Source: an uncultured Novosphingobium sp. (GTDB lineage Bacteria > Pseudomonadota > Alphaproteobacteria > Sphingomonadales > Sphingomonadaceae). From it: a stretch of 26,605 nucleotides of DNA. The notes beneath the pieces are model-generated. The model was not told the DNA's origin and did not search any database. It saw nothing but the letters and a program-made list of their open reading frames with translations. Position numbers and translations under genes: made by a program. The DNA is taken from assembly GCA_938005655.1 (NCBI GenBank), contig CALLNA010000120.1:1-26605 (forward strand). The letters run 5' to 3'. Below are positions 7,634-15,073 of this stretch, in pieces; position 1 is the stretch's first letter; every line of letters begins with the position of its first letter.

Positions 7634-8553
7634 TGCGCGAGGGAGAGAAGGACCCGGGCCTCTACGACTTCCGGCCCTATCGCGACCGTCCGAAGCTGGA
7701 ATGGCCGGACGGCAAGACGGTCGCCGTCTGGGTCTCGCCCAACCTCGAATTCTACGAGATCGACCCGCCCGCCAATCCGCAGCGCAAGAGCTGGACCAGG
7801 CCGCACCCCGACGTGGTGAGCTACGGCCATCGCGACTACGCCAACCGCATCGGCCACTGGCGCATGGCCGAGGTGATGGAGAAGCACGGCTTCAAGGGCT
7901 CGGTCTCGCTCTCGGTGGCGCTGTGCCAGCACCATCCGGACGTGGTCGCGAATGCCAATGCGCTGGGCTGGGAGTTCTTCAGCCACGGCATCTACAACAC
8001 CCGCTACAGCTACGGCATGGACGAGGCGCAGGAACGCGCGATCATCGAGGATTCGATCCGGACGGTGCGCGAGGCCACCGGCCAGACGATCAAGGGCTGG
8101 CTCGCCCCGGCCCTGACCCACACGCCGCGCACGATGGACCTGATCGCCGAATACGGCATGACCTATACCTGCGATCTCTATCACGACGATCAGCCGGGGC
8201 CGGTCCACGTCAAGCAGGGCCGGCTGGTGTCGATGCCCTACAGCATCGAGGTGAACGACCACTACGGCTTCTTCGTCTACAACATGAGCCCGCGCGAATA
8301 TGCCGACACGCTGATCCGGCAGTACGACCGGCTGGCGGCGGAAGGCGCGGCCTCCGGCACGGTGATGTGCATCCCGCTGCACAGCTACCTGATCGGCCAG
8401 CCGCACCGCATCGGCCCGTTCGAGGAGGTGCTGCGCCACATCGCCGCCGACGGGCGCGCCTGGATCACCCGTTCGGGCGACATCGCCGACCATTTCCTCG
8501 CGACCGGCTACGACGCCGCCGTCGCCGATGCAGCCCGCTACGCAAAGGCCTGA
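7633..8553 (+). CDS. Polysaccharide-deacetylase-fold hydrolase, PuuE/cyclic-imidase-like (copy 1)
   Basis: This 306-residue protein has the NodB-type barrel of the carbohydrate esterase 4 superfamily but lacks a signal peptide and the classical TFDDG and HSxxH motifs. It instead has NLE at 37-39, FFSHGIY at 115-121, GWLAPALTHTP at about 155-165 and YTCDLYHDDQP at about 178-188. This pattern fits the cytoplasmic allantoinase (PuuE) and cyclic imide hydrolase branch, which opens C-N rings rather than deacetylating sugars. It is coupled to the amidohydrolase (TGATG) and followed four bases later by a paralogue. I infer a ring-opening imidase or ureidase feeding the amidase. True polysaccharide deacetylase activity looks unlikely. 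Confidence 0.8.
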   Translation: MREGEKDPGLYDFRPYRDRPKLEWPDGKTVAVWVSPNLEFYEIDPPANPQRKSWTRPHPDVVSYGHRDYANRIGHWRMAEVMEKHGFKGSVSLSVALCQHHPDVVANANALGWEFFSHGIYNTRYSYGMDEAQERAIIEDSIRTVREATGQTIKGWLAPALTHTPRTMDLIAEYGMTYTCDLYHDDQPGPVHVKQGRLVSMPYSIEVNDHYGFFVYNMSPREYADTLIRQYDRLAAEGAASGTVMCIPLHSYLIGQPHRIGPFEEVLRHIAADGRAWITRSGDIADHFLATGYDAAVADAARYAKA

Positions 8554-8557
8554 CGCC

Positions 8558-9490
8558 ATGACGCTCGATCCCGCCTATCTCGAATATCCCAAGCGCCGCG
8601 AGGGGATGGATCACGGGCTCTATCCCGCCGCACCCATGCCCTCGCGCAGGCCGGTCGCCTGGCCGGGCGGCAAGCCGGTGGCGGTGACGCTGCTGGTCAA
8701 CCTCGAATGGTTCCCGATCACCCCGTCCGACACGCCGTTCCGCGCGCCGGGCCACATGGTCACGCCCTATCCCGACTATCGCCACTACACCGCGCGGGAA
8801 TACGGGACGCGGGTCGGCTTCTACCGGCTGCTCGACGCCTTCGCCAAGGCGGGGGTAAAGGCGACCGTCGCGGTCAACTCGGCGATCGCGGAGCGCTATC
8901 CCTCGGTCATCGCCGACATCCTCTCCGCCGGGCACGAGATCATCGCCCATTCGACCGACATGAACGGCACGATCGCGGGCGGCATGGACGAGGCCGAGGA
9001 GCGCGCGCTGATCGTCGAGGCGCGCGACCGCCTAGCCGAGGTCGCCGGCACGGCGCCGCGCGGCTGGCAGTCCATCGCCCGCTCGCAGAGCTTCAACACC
9101 CCGCGCCTGCTGGTCGAGGCCGGGTTCGACTACATGTGCGACTGGGTGAACGACGATCTGCCCTATCTCGCCACCACCGAGGCGGGCACGATCGTCAGCG
9201 TGCCGTTCAACCACGAGCTGTCCGACCGCCAGATGATCGCGGTCCAGCAGCAATCGATGGACAGCGTGGCCCAGCAGATCGAGGACGCGCTGGCCTGGCT
9301 CAAGGCCGAATCCGCCCAGTACGGCGCAGGCCGGGTGCTGCCCTTCACCCTGACGCCCTATATTACCGGCCTGCCCTATCGCATGGACGCCTTCGAGGCC
9401 CTGCTCGGCCGGCTGGCCGGCGACGAGGCCACTTGGTTCGCCACGGCGGGCGAGCTGGTCGATAGCTGGCGCCCGCAGGCGGGGGGGTGA
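8558..9490 (+). CDS. Polysaccharide-deacetylase-fold hydrolase, PuuE/cyclic-imidase-like (copy 2)
   Basis: This 310-residue paralogue of the preceding gene shares the order NLE (48-50), the RxGxxR block, GMDEAEERA, the GW segment and CDWVNDDLP. It has AHS at 130-132 where copy 1 has SHG. It too lacks a signal peptide and the canonical deacetylase motifs. I chose ATG 8558, four bases after the previous stop, over the in-frame ATG at 8528 because the latter overlaps the neighbour by 26 bases and adds a non-conserved tail. Two adjacent, diverged copies suggest either a hetero-oligomer or two consecutive ring or amide hydrolyses. It is the last gene of the operon that begins with the lyase. Confidence 0.8.
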   Translation: MTLDPAYLEYPKRREGMDHGLYPAAPMPSRRPVAWPGGKPVAVTLLVNLEWFPITPSDTPFRAPGHMVTPYPDYRHYTAREYGTRVGFYRLLDAFAKAGVKATVAVNSAIAERYPSVIADILSAGHEIIAHSTDMNGTIAGGMDEAEERALIVEARDRLAEVAGTAPRGWQSIARSQSFNTPRLLVEAGFDYMCDWVNDDLPYLATTEAGTIVSVPFNHELSDRQMIAVQQQSMDSVAQQIEDALAWLKAESAQYGAGRVLPFTLTPYITGLPYRMDAFEALLGRLAGDEATWFATAGELVDSWRPQAGG

Positions 9491-9549
9491 GCGGGCGCGC
9501 CTGGAGCATCCGCGCCGCCCTGTAGGGAGGCGTTTGAAGAGCCCGTAAC

Positions 9550-9564
9550 CGGGGCCTCGCCCCG
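9550..9564. terminator. Short hairpin between convergent genes
   Basis: A 6-bp perfect stem (CGGGGC and GCCCCG, 3-base loop) lies in the 75-base gap between the imidase-like stop and the convergent VOC gene stop. It is GC-rich without a T-tract, so a bidirectional terminator role is only a suggestion. Confidence 0.3.
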
Positions 9565-9565
9565 A

Positions 9566-10498
9566 TCAACCGGCCTCGACCAGCTCCAGCAGTTCACCGG
9601 CCGGCCCCGGGATCGTGCAGCTCCGCCGCCCGCCGTAGATCGCCGCGCCGTGCCGGGCGGGCGGCTGGATCGCCAGGGCGGCGACGGCATCGAGCCGCTC
9701 GACCTCCAGCGTGACCAGGGCATTGCCCGGCGGCAGCATGGCCGGATCGCCCGGGCGCGGGCCGGCGATGCGGCCGGGCCCGGTGGGATAGCCGTCCAGC
9801 TCCACCAGGTTGCCGCGTTGGCGCATCCCGATCGCGCTCAGCTCGATCGTGTGGTCGGGCGAGAGGCCCTGGGCGCGCTGGACGATCTCGACCTTGCTCT
9901 GCCGCACCGGCCGCTCGCGCAGCGAGAAACGGTCGACGTACCAGCGCAGCATGGCCGCGAAGTCCGCGCCCGCGCAGACGACGATGAAGGTCCGCCCGAC
10001 GAAGCCGCTCGGCGGCGGCAGGATCGAGCTGTCGCGGTCCCCGCTCTCCATGGTGAAGTAGAGGCACTCGCCGCCCGGCCCGACCGCCTGCATCGCGATG
10101 ATCGAGGGCATGAACTGCAAGGGCTTGGGCGGGCCGATGATCTCGAAGGGCGAGGCGGCGAGCCGCTCGGCCAGGGCATGGACATCGTCGACGATGATCT
10201 CGAAGGCGGTCCAGCCGAAGCTGGTCAGCGGGCGATAGCCCGGCACGGCCGGCGCCTCGACCAGGCGGACAAAGGTATCCGTCTCGCCCGAAGCGCGCAT
10301 CACGACATGGCGTGCGCCCGCGCTGCCCGGCCTGCCCCAGCTCACCGCGAGGTCGGCGTCCAGCGCCCCCCGCTCGACCACACCATAGCCGAGATAGCGC
10401 GTATAGGCGGCCTCGGCCGCGTCGAGATCGGGCACGGCCGCGGTCGTCGCGACGATCCGCAGCAGGTCCGGCTCGGTGAAGGTCGTCCAGTCGCTCAT
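9566..10498 (-). CDS. Two-domain VOC (glyoxalase/bleomycin-resistance/dioxygenase) superfamily protein
   Basis: This 310-residue protein has two vicinal-oxygen-chelate halves. The first spans about residues 12-152 (starting LRIVATTAAVPDLDAAEAAYTR, with GWTAFEIIVDDV and GGECLYFT). The second spans about 168-308 (starting RTFIVVCAGADFAAMLRWY and ending ELLELVEAG). Such proteins are metal-dependent lyases, isomerases, extradiol dioxygenases or non-enzymatic binding proteins. I cannot assign the metal ligands with confidence. The ATG at 10498 has an AGGAAGGA ribosome-binding site; a TTG six bases upstream is less likely. It stands alone on the minus strand with operator-like site B 53 bases before its start, so it probably belongs to the same regulon. 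A ring-cleaving or epimerase-like step is possible but unproven. Confidence 0.75.
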   Translation of the reverse strand: MSDWTTFTEPDLLRIVATTAAVPDLDAAEAAYTRYLGYGVVERGALDADLAVSWGRPGSAGARHVVMRASGETDTFVRLVEAPAVPGYRPLTSFGWTAFEIIVDDVHALAERLAASPFEIIGPPKPLQFMPSIIAMQAVGPGGECLYFTMESGDRDSSILPPPSGFVGRTFIVVCAGADFAAMLRWYVDRFSLRERPVRQSKVEIVQRAQGLSPDHTIELSAIGMRQRGNLVELDGYPTGPGRIAGPRPGDPAMLPPGNALVTLEVERLDAVAALAIQPPARHGAAIYGGRRSCTIPGPAGELLELVEAG

Positions 10499-10550
10499 GC
10501 CCAATCCTTCCTGCCCGCGCGCGGCGGCAAGGGATGGTCATGCCAGCTTT

Positions 10551-10572
10551 TTTGTCATACCTCTATGTCAAA
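10551..10572. promoter_or_regulatory. Operator-like inverted repeat, site B (upstream of VOC gene)
   Basis: The arms are TTTGTCATA and TATGTCAAA, complementary at 8 of 9 positions around a 4-base spacer. Read on the minus strand, TTATTTGACATAGAGGTA closely matches the start of site A. It lies between the VOC start (10498) and the GntR stop (10585). Confidence 0.6.
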
Positions 10573-10584
10573 TAAGGCTGAGGC

Positions 10585-11361
10585 TCAGAGCAGGTGCTCG
10601 GCCGAGGCCGGGGAATTGAGATCGAGGCGGATCTGATAGCGGTCGGACCGATACTGGGCGAGGATGTGCTGCACCGGCACGCCCTTGGTGTCGAGCACGG
10701 TGCGGCTGACGCGCAGGATCGGCGAGCCGATGTCCACCTGGAGGATGGCCGCCAGCGCGGCGTCGGCCAGCGTCGCCGAGATCGTCTGCCGGGCCGAGCC
10801 GATATGCGCCCCCGCCTCCTCCAGCAGGGCCAGCATCGGGGTCGACTTCAGCTTCGCCCGGGTCATCCCCGCGCCGAGCGCCGCAGGGATGTAGCTGACG
10901 AAATGGCCGACCGGCACGCCGTCCAGCCCGCGCATCCTGACCACCCGCAGGACCTGGCTGTTGACCGGGATCTCCAGCGCCTCGTCGATCGGCGGCCGCG
11001 CCGGCACGGTCTCCACCTCCAGCAGCTTCACCTTGGTCTCGCGGCCGAAGGTCAGCAGCGAATCGAGCGCCTGCTCGATGTTGCCCTGGATCGGCTTGAC
11101 CGGCGACTGGAACACGACCGTCGTACCGACGCGCCGCTTGCGCTCGACCAGGTGGTTCTCCGCCAGCTCGTCCAGCGCGCGGCGCGCGGTGATGCGCGAC
11201 ACGCCGAACTGGGCGGAAAGCTCCTGCTCGGTGGGCATCCGCGAGCCGAACGCGCGCTCGCCGCTGGTGATCTCCTCGCGCAGTTGCAGGAAGATCTGAT
11301 GGTAGAGCGGCACGGCGTGGCCGCGATCCACCGCGACGATTTCTCCGCTTTCACTAGCCAA
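10585..11361 (-). CDS. GntR family (HutC subfamily) transcriptional regulator
   Basis: This 258-residue regulator has an N-terminal winged helix-turn-helix at about 18-85: PLYHQIFLQLREEI, then RMPTEQELSAQFGVSRITAR with recognition helix VSRITARRALDEL. A C-terminal UTRA ligand-binding domain at about 95-245 is typical of the HutC subfamily, whose members often sense a pathway intermediate and repress. The longest frame starts with TTG at 11361. A GTG at 11331 (residue 11) with GGAGAAA eight bases before it is an equally good or better start and still keeps the whole DNA-binding domain. It is divergent from the GlcG-like gene. Being the only regulator here, it is the candidate for binding the repeated 22-bp operator-like element. 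Confidence 0.92.
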   Translation of the reverse strand: MASESGEIVAVDRGHAVPLYHQIFLQLREEITSGERAFGSRMPTEQELSAQFGVSRITARRALDELAENHLVERKRRVGTTVVFQSPVKPIQGNIEQALDSLLTFGRETKVKLLEVETVPARPPIDEALEIPVNSQVLRVVRMRGLDGVPVGHFVSYIPAALGAGMTRAKLKSTPMLALLEEAGAHIGSARQTISATLADAALAAILQVDIGSPILRVSRTVLDTKGVPVQHILAQYRSDRYQIRLDLNSPASAEHLL

Positions 11362-11397
11362 GGAAAGTCCGCTCCCTCATTCGCGCGGCTGCGCGGT

Positions 11398-11416
11398 GAT
11401 CCTTGCGAATAGGATC
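11398..11416. promoter_or_regulatory. Inverted repeat between GntR and GlcG-like genes
   Basis: A perfect 6-bp inverted repeat, GATCCT and AGGATC with 7 bases between, lies in the 79-base divergent gap. It differs from the AT-rich operator family elsewhere and could be an autoregulatory site or chance. Confidence 0.3.
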
Positions 11417-11440
11417 GGCAACAGGAAAGGTCCATCGATC

Positions 11441-11836
11441 ATGCAATTCAAGCCATTTGTCGATTCCGCCGACGCCCGCGCGGCGATCGCGGCCGGGCTG
11501 GCCGAGGCGGACGCACTGGGGCTGGCGGTCAGCCTGGCCGTGGTCGACGCGGGCGGCTATCCCGTGGCGCTGCACCGGATGGATGGCGCCGGCCTGCTCA
11601 CCGCCGAGGTCGCCCTGCGCAAGGCGCGCACCGCGGCCCTGCTCCGAGCCCCGAGCCGGGTGCTGGCCGACCGGGTGGCCGGCGATCCCGCGCTGCTCGC
11701 GCTGACCGACTACCTGCCGATGGCGGGCGGGGTGCCGATCACGGCCGAGACCGGCGCGGTCGCCGGGGCGGTCGGCGTCTCCGGCGGCACGGCCGAGCAG
11801 GACGAACGGATCGCCGCCGCCGCGGTGGCCCGCTGA
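11441..11836 (+). CDS. GlcG/HbpS-family (haem-binding-like) small protein
   Basis: This 131-residue protein of the GlcG/HbpS/PduO C-terminal family has the diagnostic late block GGVPI followed by GAVGVSGGTAEQDERIA, and the early SLAVVDAGGYPVALHRMDGA. Members include the haem-binding sensor HbpS and proteins encoded in glycolate, propanediol and various aromatic-degradation clusters, where the role is mostly unknown. The ATG at 11441 follows an AGGAAAGG ribosome-binding site by 10 bases; the frame is open further upstream but lacks family sequence there. There is no signal peptide. It is divergent from the GntR gene and convergent with the SDR gene. A binding or protective role for a pathway intermediate or tetrapyrrole is possible; catalytic function is not established. 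Confidence 0.82.
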   Translation: MQFKPFVDSADARAAIAAGLAEADALGLAVSLAVVDAGGYPVALHRMDGAGLLTAEVALRKARTAALLRAPSRVLADRVAGDPALLALTDYLPMAGGVPITAETGAVAGAVGVSGGTAEQDERIAAAAVAR

Positions 11837-11852
11837 GCCCGTCCGTCCCGCC

Positions 11853-12704
11853 TCAGTGCATCTCCTCGCCGCCCGAGACGTTCATCGCCTCGCCGGTGAT
11901 GTAGCGCGCCTGGCCCGAGCAGAGGAAGGCGCAGGCGTTGGCGGTATCGCTCGGCTCGCCCACCCGGCCGAGCGGGATGCGCCCGCGCATCGCCGCCATG
12001 TATTCGTCGAGCGTCTGCCCGCGCGCCCTGGCCATGAACTCGTTCTGCCAGCCGCCCAGCCCGGTGGTCACGTGGTTCGGGCAGACGGCGTTGACCGTGA
12101 TCTCCTGCGGCCCCAGCTCGATCGCGGCGGAGCGGGTCAGGCCGACCAGTCCGTGCTTGGAGGCGATGTAGGAGGAGGTCAGCGCCGAGCCCGATTTCGA
12201 GCCCCGGCTGCCGATCGAGACGATCCGCCCCCGCCCCCAGCCGGGCTGCACCTCCTGCGTCAGCATCTGCCGCACGGCGTGCTTGGTCGCGAAGAAGGCC
12301 CCGCGCAGGTTCACGTTGAGCACCGTGTCCCACATCTCCTGCGTCGCATCGACCAGTGGGCCGAACAGGTAGCCGACGCCCGCGTTGTTGACGAGGATGT
12401 CGAGCCGCCCGAACCGCTCGACCGCATGGGCGACGAGCGCGGCGACCTGCGCCTCCTCGCGCATGTCGGCCCGGAAGGTGGCGACATGAGGATTGATCCG
12501 CCGGATGTCATCGGCGACGGCGGCCATCTCCTCGGTCGAACCGACGCCGTGGGCCGGCGCCATGGCGCCCTCGGCCTGGCCCAGGTCGTGGATCACCAGG
12601 CGGACGCCGTCCTCGGCCAGCTTGCGGGCGATCGCCTCGCCCAGGCCCTTGCGGCGGCCCGCACCGGTGACGATCGCCACCTTGCCTTCGAGATCGGGAT
12701 ACAT
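11853..12704 (-). CDS. Short-chain dehydrogenase/reductase (SDR)
   Basis: This 283-residue classical SDR is an NAD(P)-dependent alcohol/ketone oxidoreductase. The cofactor motif TGAGRRKGLG is at 13-22, NNAG at 106-109, and the catalytic Ser166, Tyr179 and Lys183 are correctly spaced (YIASK). The GRRKGLGEAIA form of the glycine motif, followed by HDLGQAEG, resembles hydroxyacyl-type SDRs. The ATG at 12704 has AGGAG eight bases upstream and lies 11 bases after the stop of the flavin reductase gene, so the two are co-translated. It is the last gene of the operon starting at the second TonB receptor. The substrate is unknown; it probably oxidises or reduces a product of the adjacent reductase. 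Confidence 0.92.
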   Translation of the reverse strand: MYPDLEGKVAIVTGAGRRKGLGEAIARKLAEDGVRLVIHDLGQAEGAMAPAHGVGSTEEMAAVADDIRRINPHVATFRADMREEAQVAALVAHAVERFGRLDILVNNAGVGYLFGPLVDATQEMWDTVLNVNLRGAFFATKHAVRQMLTQEVQPGWGRGRIVSIGSRGSKSGSALTSSYIASKHGLVGLTRSAAIELGPQEITVNAVCPNHVTTGLGGWQNEFMARARGQTLDEYMAAMRGRIPLGRVGEPSDTANACAFLCSGQARYITGEAMNVSGGEEMH

Positions 12705-12715
12705 GCTATTCGCTC

Positions 12716-14695
12716 CTACAGGTCCATGGCCGCGCGGTAGCCCTCCGCCGTGGCGGTGAGGGCGATGCGCGGCGCCTTGCAATCGCCGATGGTCGTGACC
12801 GCGATCCCCGCCGCGCGGAGCGGCGCCGCCAGCCTGTCGTCGGGTACGCGGGCCGTGGCATAGGTCAGGAAGGCAACGTCGCGCAGCACGTCGACCGCGC
12901 CGCTATAGACGTTGGCATAGGCGACCTCGCCCTCCTCGATCCGCGGCTCCGGCAGCGGGCGGACCGAGGTGACGATCCGCACGCCGCGGCGATAGAGGCG
13001 GTGATAGACGCCCTGCCGCGCGACGAGCGATTCGTCGCTGGCAATCCGCTCGCGCGGGGTGAGGATCGCGACCTGATCGAAGCGGTCGGCCAGGAACTCG
13101 GCGGCGTCATAGGTGAACATGCCGTGGTCCTCATCCCAGATCAGGGCCGTGCCGGGGTTGCGGCCGGGATAGGCGGCAAGCTGGCGCACCGCCTCGCGCA
13201 GGTCCGGCACCAGCCCCTCCTCGCGCCAGGCGTCGGGCAGGAAGCTGGGCCAGGCGGGGGTCGAGCCGGCAGCGAGGATCACCGCGTCGGGCGCGAGCGC
13301 GATCAGCTCTCCTGCCCCAATCCGGCGGCCGAGATGAAGTCGCGCGCCGTGGCGGAGGGCGGCGAGCTGCTGGTAGTCGTAGATGCTGCTCAGTCCCTCC
13401 CCGCCCGGCAGGCCGGCGTGGAGCCGGGTCTTGCCGCCCGGCTCGTCGGAGGCGCCGAACAGGTGGACCTCATGCCCGCGCGCGGCGGCGACCCAGGCCG
13501 CCTCCATCCCGGCGATCCCCGCGCCGACCACGGCGACCTTGCGCGGGACGGCGGCGGGCTCGGGCCGCCAGTCCGCCTCGTCGGGCGCGCCGACGCGCGG
13601 ATTGTTGTCGCAGAGCAGGCCCCGGCTGGAGGTGATCATGTGCCAGCAGGTGTTGCAGGACACGCAATAGCGGATCTCCGCCTCGCGCCCCTCGCGCGCC
13701 TTCAGCGGCCAGGCCGGATCGGTGACGAGCGGGCGGGCGAGCATCACCAGGTCGGCCAGGCCGTCGCGGACGATGCGCTCGCCCTCGTTGGGGTCGGTGA
13801 TGAGGCCCAGCGCGCCGAGCGGCACCCCCGGCGCGCCGGCGCGGCCGAGGCGGTGGATCGTCTCGACGTAGGGCATCCTCGGCCCGTGGTTGTCGGGCAG
13901 GTGCCGGTAGAGCGTGTCCGAATGGCTGCCCCAGCAATAGGTGAGGTAGTCCATGACGCCCTCGGCATGGAGCCGGGCGGTGATCCGCTCCGCCTCCGCC
14001 TCGTCGATGCCGTCCGCCATGCCGTCCCAGGCGGGGAGCTTGGCGCCGATCAGGAAGCCCGTGCCGCAAGCCTCGCGGATGCCGCGCATCAGCAGGCGGA
14101 GCAGCCGCGTCCGCCCGTCGAGGTCGCCGCCGAACTCGTCCTCGCGGCGGTTGGAATGGACCGAGAGGGACTGGGGGGAGATGTGCCCGTGCCCCGCCGA
14201 GATCTCGACCCCGGCGAAGCCCGCCGCCGCAAGGTTCGCGCAGCTTGCGACGAAGGCATCGATCATCGCGTGGATATCGGCCGTCGCCATCGCTTCGGGC
14301 ACGGTCCAGCTCAGGTCGTCGGGCAGGGCCGAGGCGCCGCGCGCGGCGAGGTTGCGGAAGCCCGCGCGGAAGCCGCGGCCGTTGTCCTGGACCTGGCCGA
14401 GCATCAGCCCGCCCTCGCGCGCGACCGCCTCGGCCCAGCGCGCCAGGCCGTCCGCGTTGACGCCCGAGAGCACCTGCGGCCGCGTCGGCAGCGCCTGCCA
14501 CGGCAGCATGGCCATCGGCTCGCTGACCAGCAGCGCCGCGCCGCCCCGCGCGCGGTTGGCGTAGTAGTCGATCAGCCGGTCGGTGATCCGCCCGTCGATG
14601 CAATAGTGGGTCGAGGTCGAGGCATGGACGATGCGGCTGGGCAGCAGGTGCTCTCCCACCCGCACGGGCGAGAAAAGATGGGGGTAGCCGCTCAT
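12716..14695 (-). CDS. Old-Yellow-Enzyme-type flavin/iron-sulfur oxidoreductase (TMADH/2,4-dienoyl-CoA reductase family)
   Basis: This 659-residue three-part enzyme has an N-terminal FMN-binding TIM barrel (about 1-340), a [4Fe-4S] cysteine set, and a C-terminal FAD/NAD(P)-binding domain. The cluster ligands are Cys344, Cys347, Cys350 and Cys362 (C-x2-C-x2-C-x11-C), close to the trimethylamine dehydrogenase spacing. The dinucleotide motif VGAGIAGMEAA begins near 390. Family members reduce activated C=C bonds (2,4-dienoyl-CoA, enoates, bilirubin) or demethylate or oxidise amines. AGHGHISPQSLSVHSNRREDEFGG at about 167-190 is the conserved barrel segment. It lies between a small unknown gene (9-base gap) and an SDR. 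In this catabolic setting a ring or alkene reduction of the imported compound is plausible. Substrate unknown. Confidence 0.9.
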   Translation of the reverse strand: MSGYPHLFSPVRVGEHLLPSRIVHASTSTHYCIDGRITDRLIDYYANRARGGAALLVSEPMAMLPWQALPTRPQVLSGVNADGLARWAEAVAREGGLMLGQVQDNGRGFRAGFRNLAARGASALPDDLSWTVPEAMATADIHAMIDAFVASCANLAAAGFAGVEISAGHGHISPQSLSVHSNRREDEFGGDLDGRTRLLRLLMRGIREACGTGFLIGAKLPAWDGMADGIDEAEAERITARLHAEGVMDYLTYCWGSHSDTLYRHLPDNHGPRMPYVETIHRLGRAGAPGVPLGALGLITDPNEGERIVRDGLADLVMLARPLVTDPAWPLKAREGREAEIRYCVSCNTCWHMITSSRGLLCDNNPRVGAPDEADWRPEPAAVPRKVAVVGAGIAGMEAAWVAAARGHEVHLFGASDEPGGKTRLHAGLPGGEGLSSIYDYQQLAALRHGARLHLGRRIGAGELIALAPDAVILAAGSTPAWPSFLPDAWREEGLVPDLREAVRQLAAYPGRNPGTALIWDEDHGMFTYDAAEFLADRFDQVAILTPRERIASDESLVARQGVYHRLYRRGVRIVTSVRPLPEPRIEEGEVAYANVYSGAVDVLRDVAFLTYATARVPDDRLAAPLRAAGIAVTTIGDCKAPRIALTATAEGYRAAMDL

Positions 14696-14704
14696 GCCAA
14701 TGGT

Positions 14705-15001
14705 CTAGTCCGGGGCGTGCAGCCGCATCACCCGCCGGATGAAGGCATCGTTCCACTTGCCGCGCTCGGCCTCGACCGCCGCGTCGGGCCGATAGGCCTC
14801 GATGTCCTCCTGCGTGACCACGCCCTTTTCCGCGAGCAGCCGCTCGACGGTGTCCTGCCGTTCGCGCAGGGCGGAGAACTCGGCCATGAACTCCAGCAGG
14901 AAGGTCATCACCTGGTCGATGGCCGGATCGTCGAAGAAGCGCGAGCGCTTGCCCTTGCTCGCCCGGGGGAGCTTCACCTCGACCTGCTTCGCGTCAGCCA
15001 T
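14705..15001 (-). CDS. Conserved-looking small protein of unknown function
   Basis: I do not recognise this 98-residue protein. It has a basic N-terminal stretch (KLPRASKGKRSRFFDDP), then a predicted helical, charge-rich middle with EFSALRERQDTVERLLAEKG, suggestive of a short coiled coil. It ends with EDIEAYRPD and a helical tail ending RRVMRLHAPD. There is no signal peptide or membrane segment. I chose ATG 15001 because the upstream in-frame ATG at 15064 adds a low-complexity tail within 10 bases of the receptor stop. It sits in the gap between the second TonB receptor and the flavin/Fe-S reductase, nine bases before the reductase start. An accessory or small subunit of that enzyme is one possibility. 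Confidence 0.7.
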   Translation of the reverse strand: MADAKQVEVKLPRASKGKRSRFFDDPAIDQVMTFLLEFMAEFSALRERQDTVERLLAEKGVVTQEDIEAYRPDAAVEAERGKWNDAFIRRVMRLHAPD

Positions 15002-15073
15002 GCCGCCAGCCTTCATCAAAAGCGCGAGAGCGGAGGGCCAGATGCCCCCCGCTCCCGCCAGCACCCGCCTAGC

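Noticed and set aside
7633..9490. Cell-wall or exopolysaccharide deacetylases
   Set aside because: No signal peptides, no TFDDG or HSxxH motifs, and the genes sit in an amidase/lyase operon.
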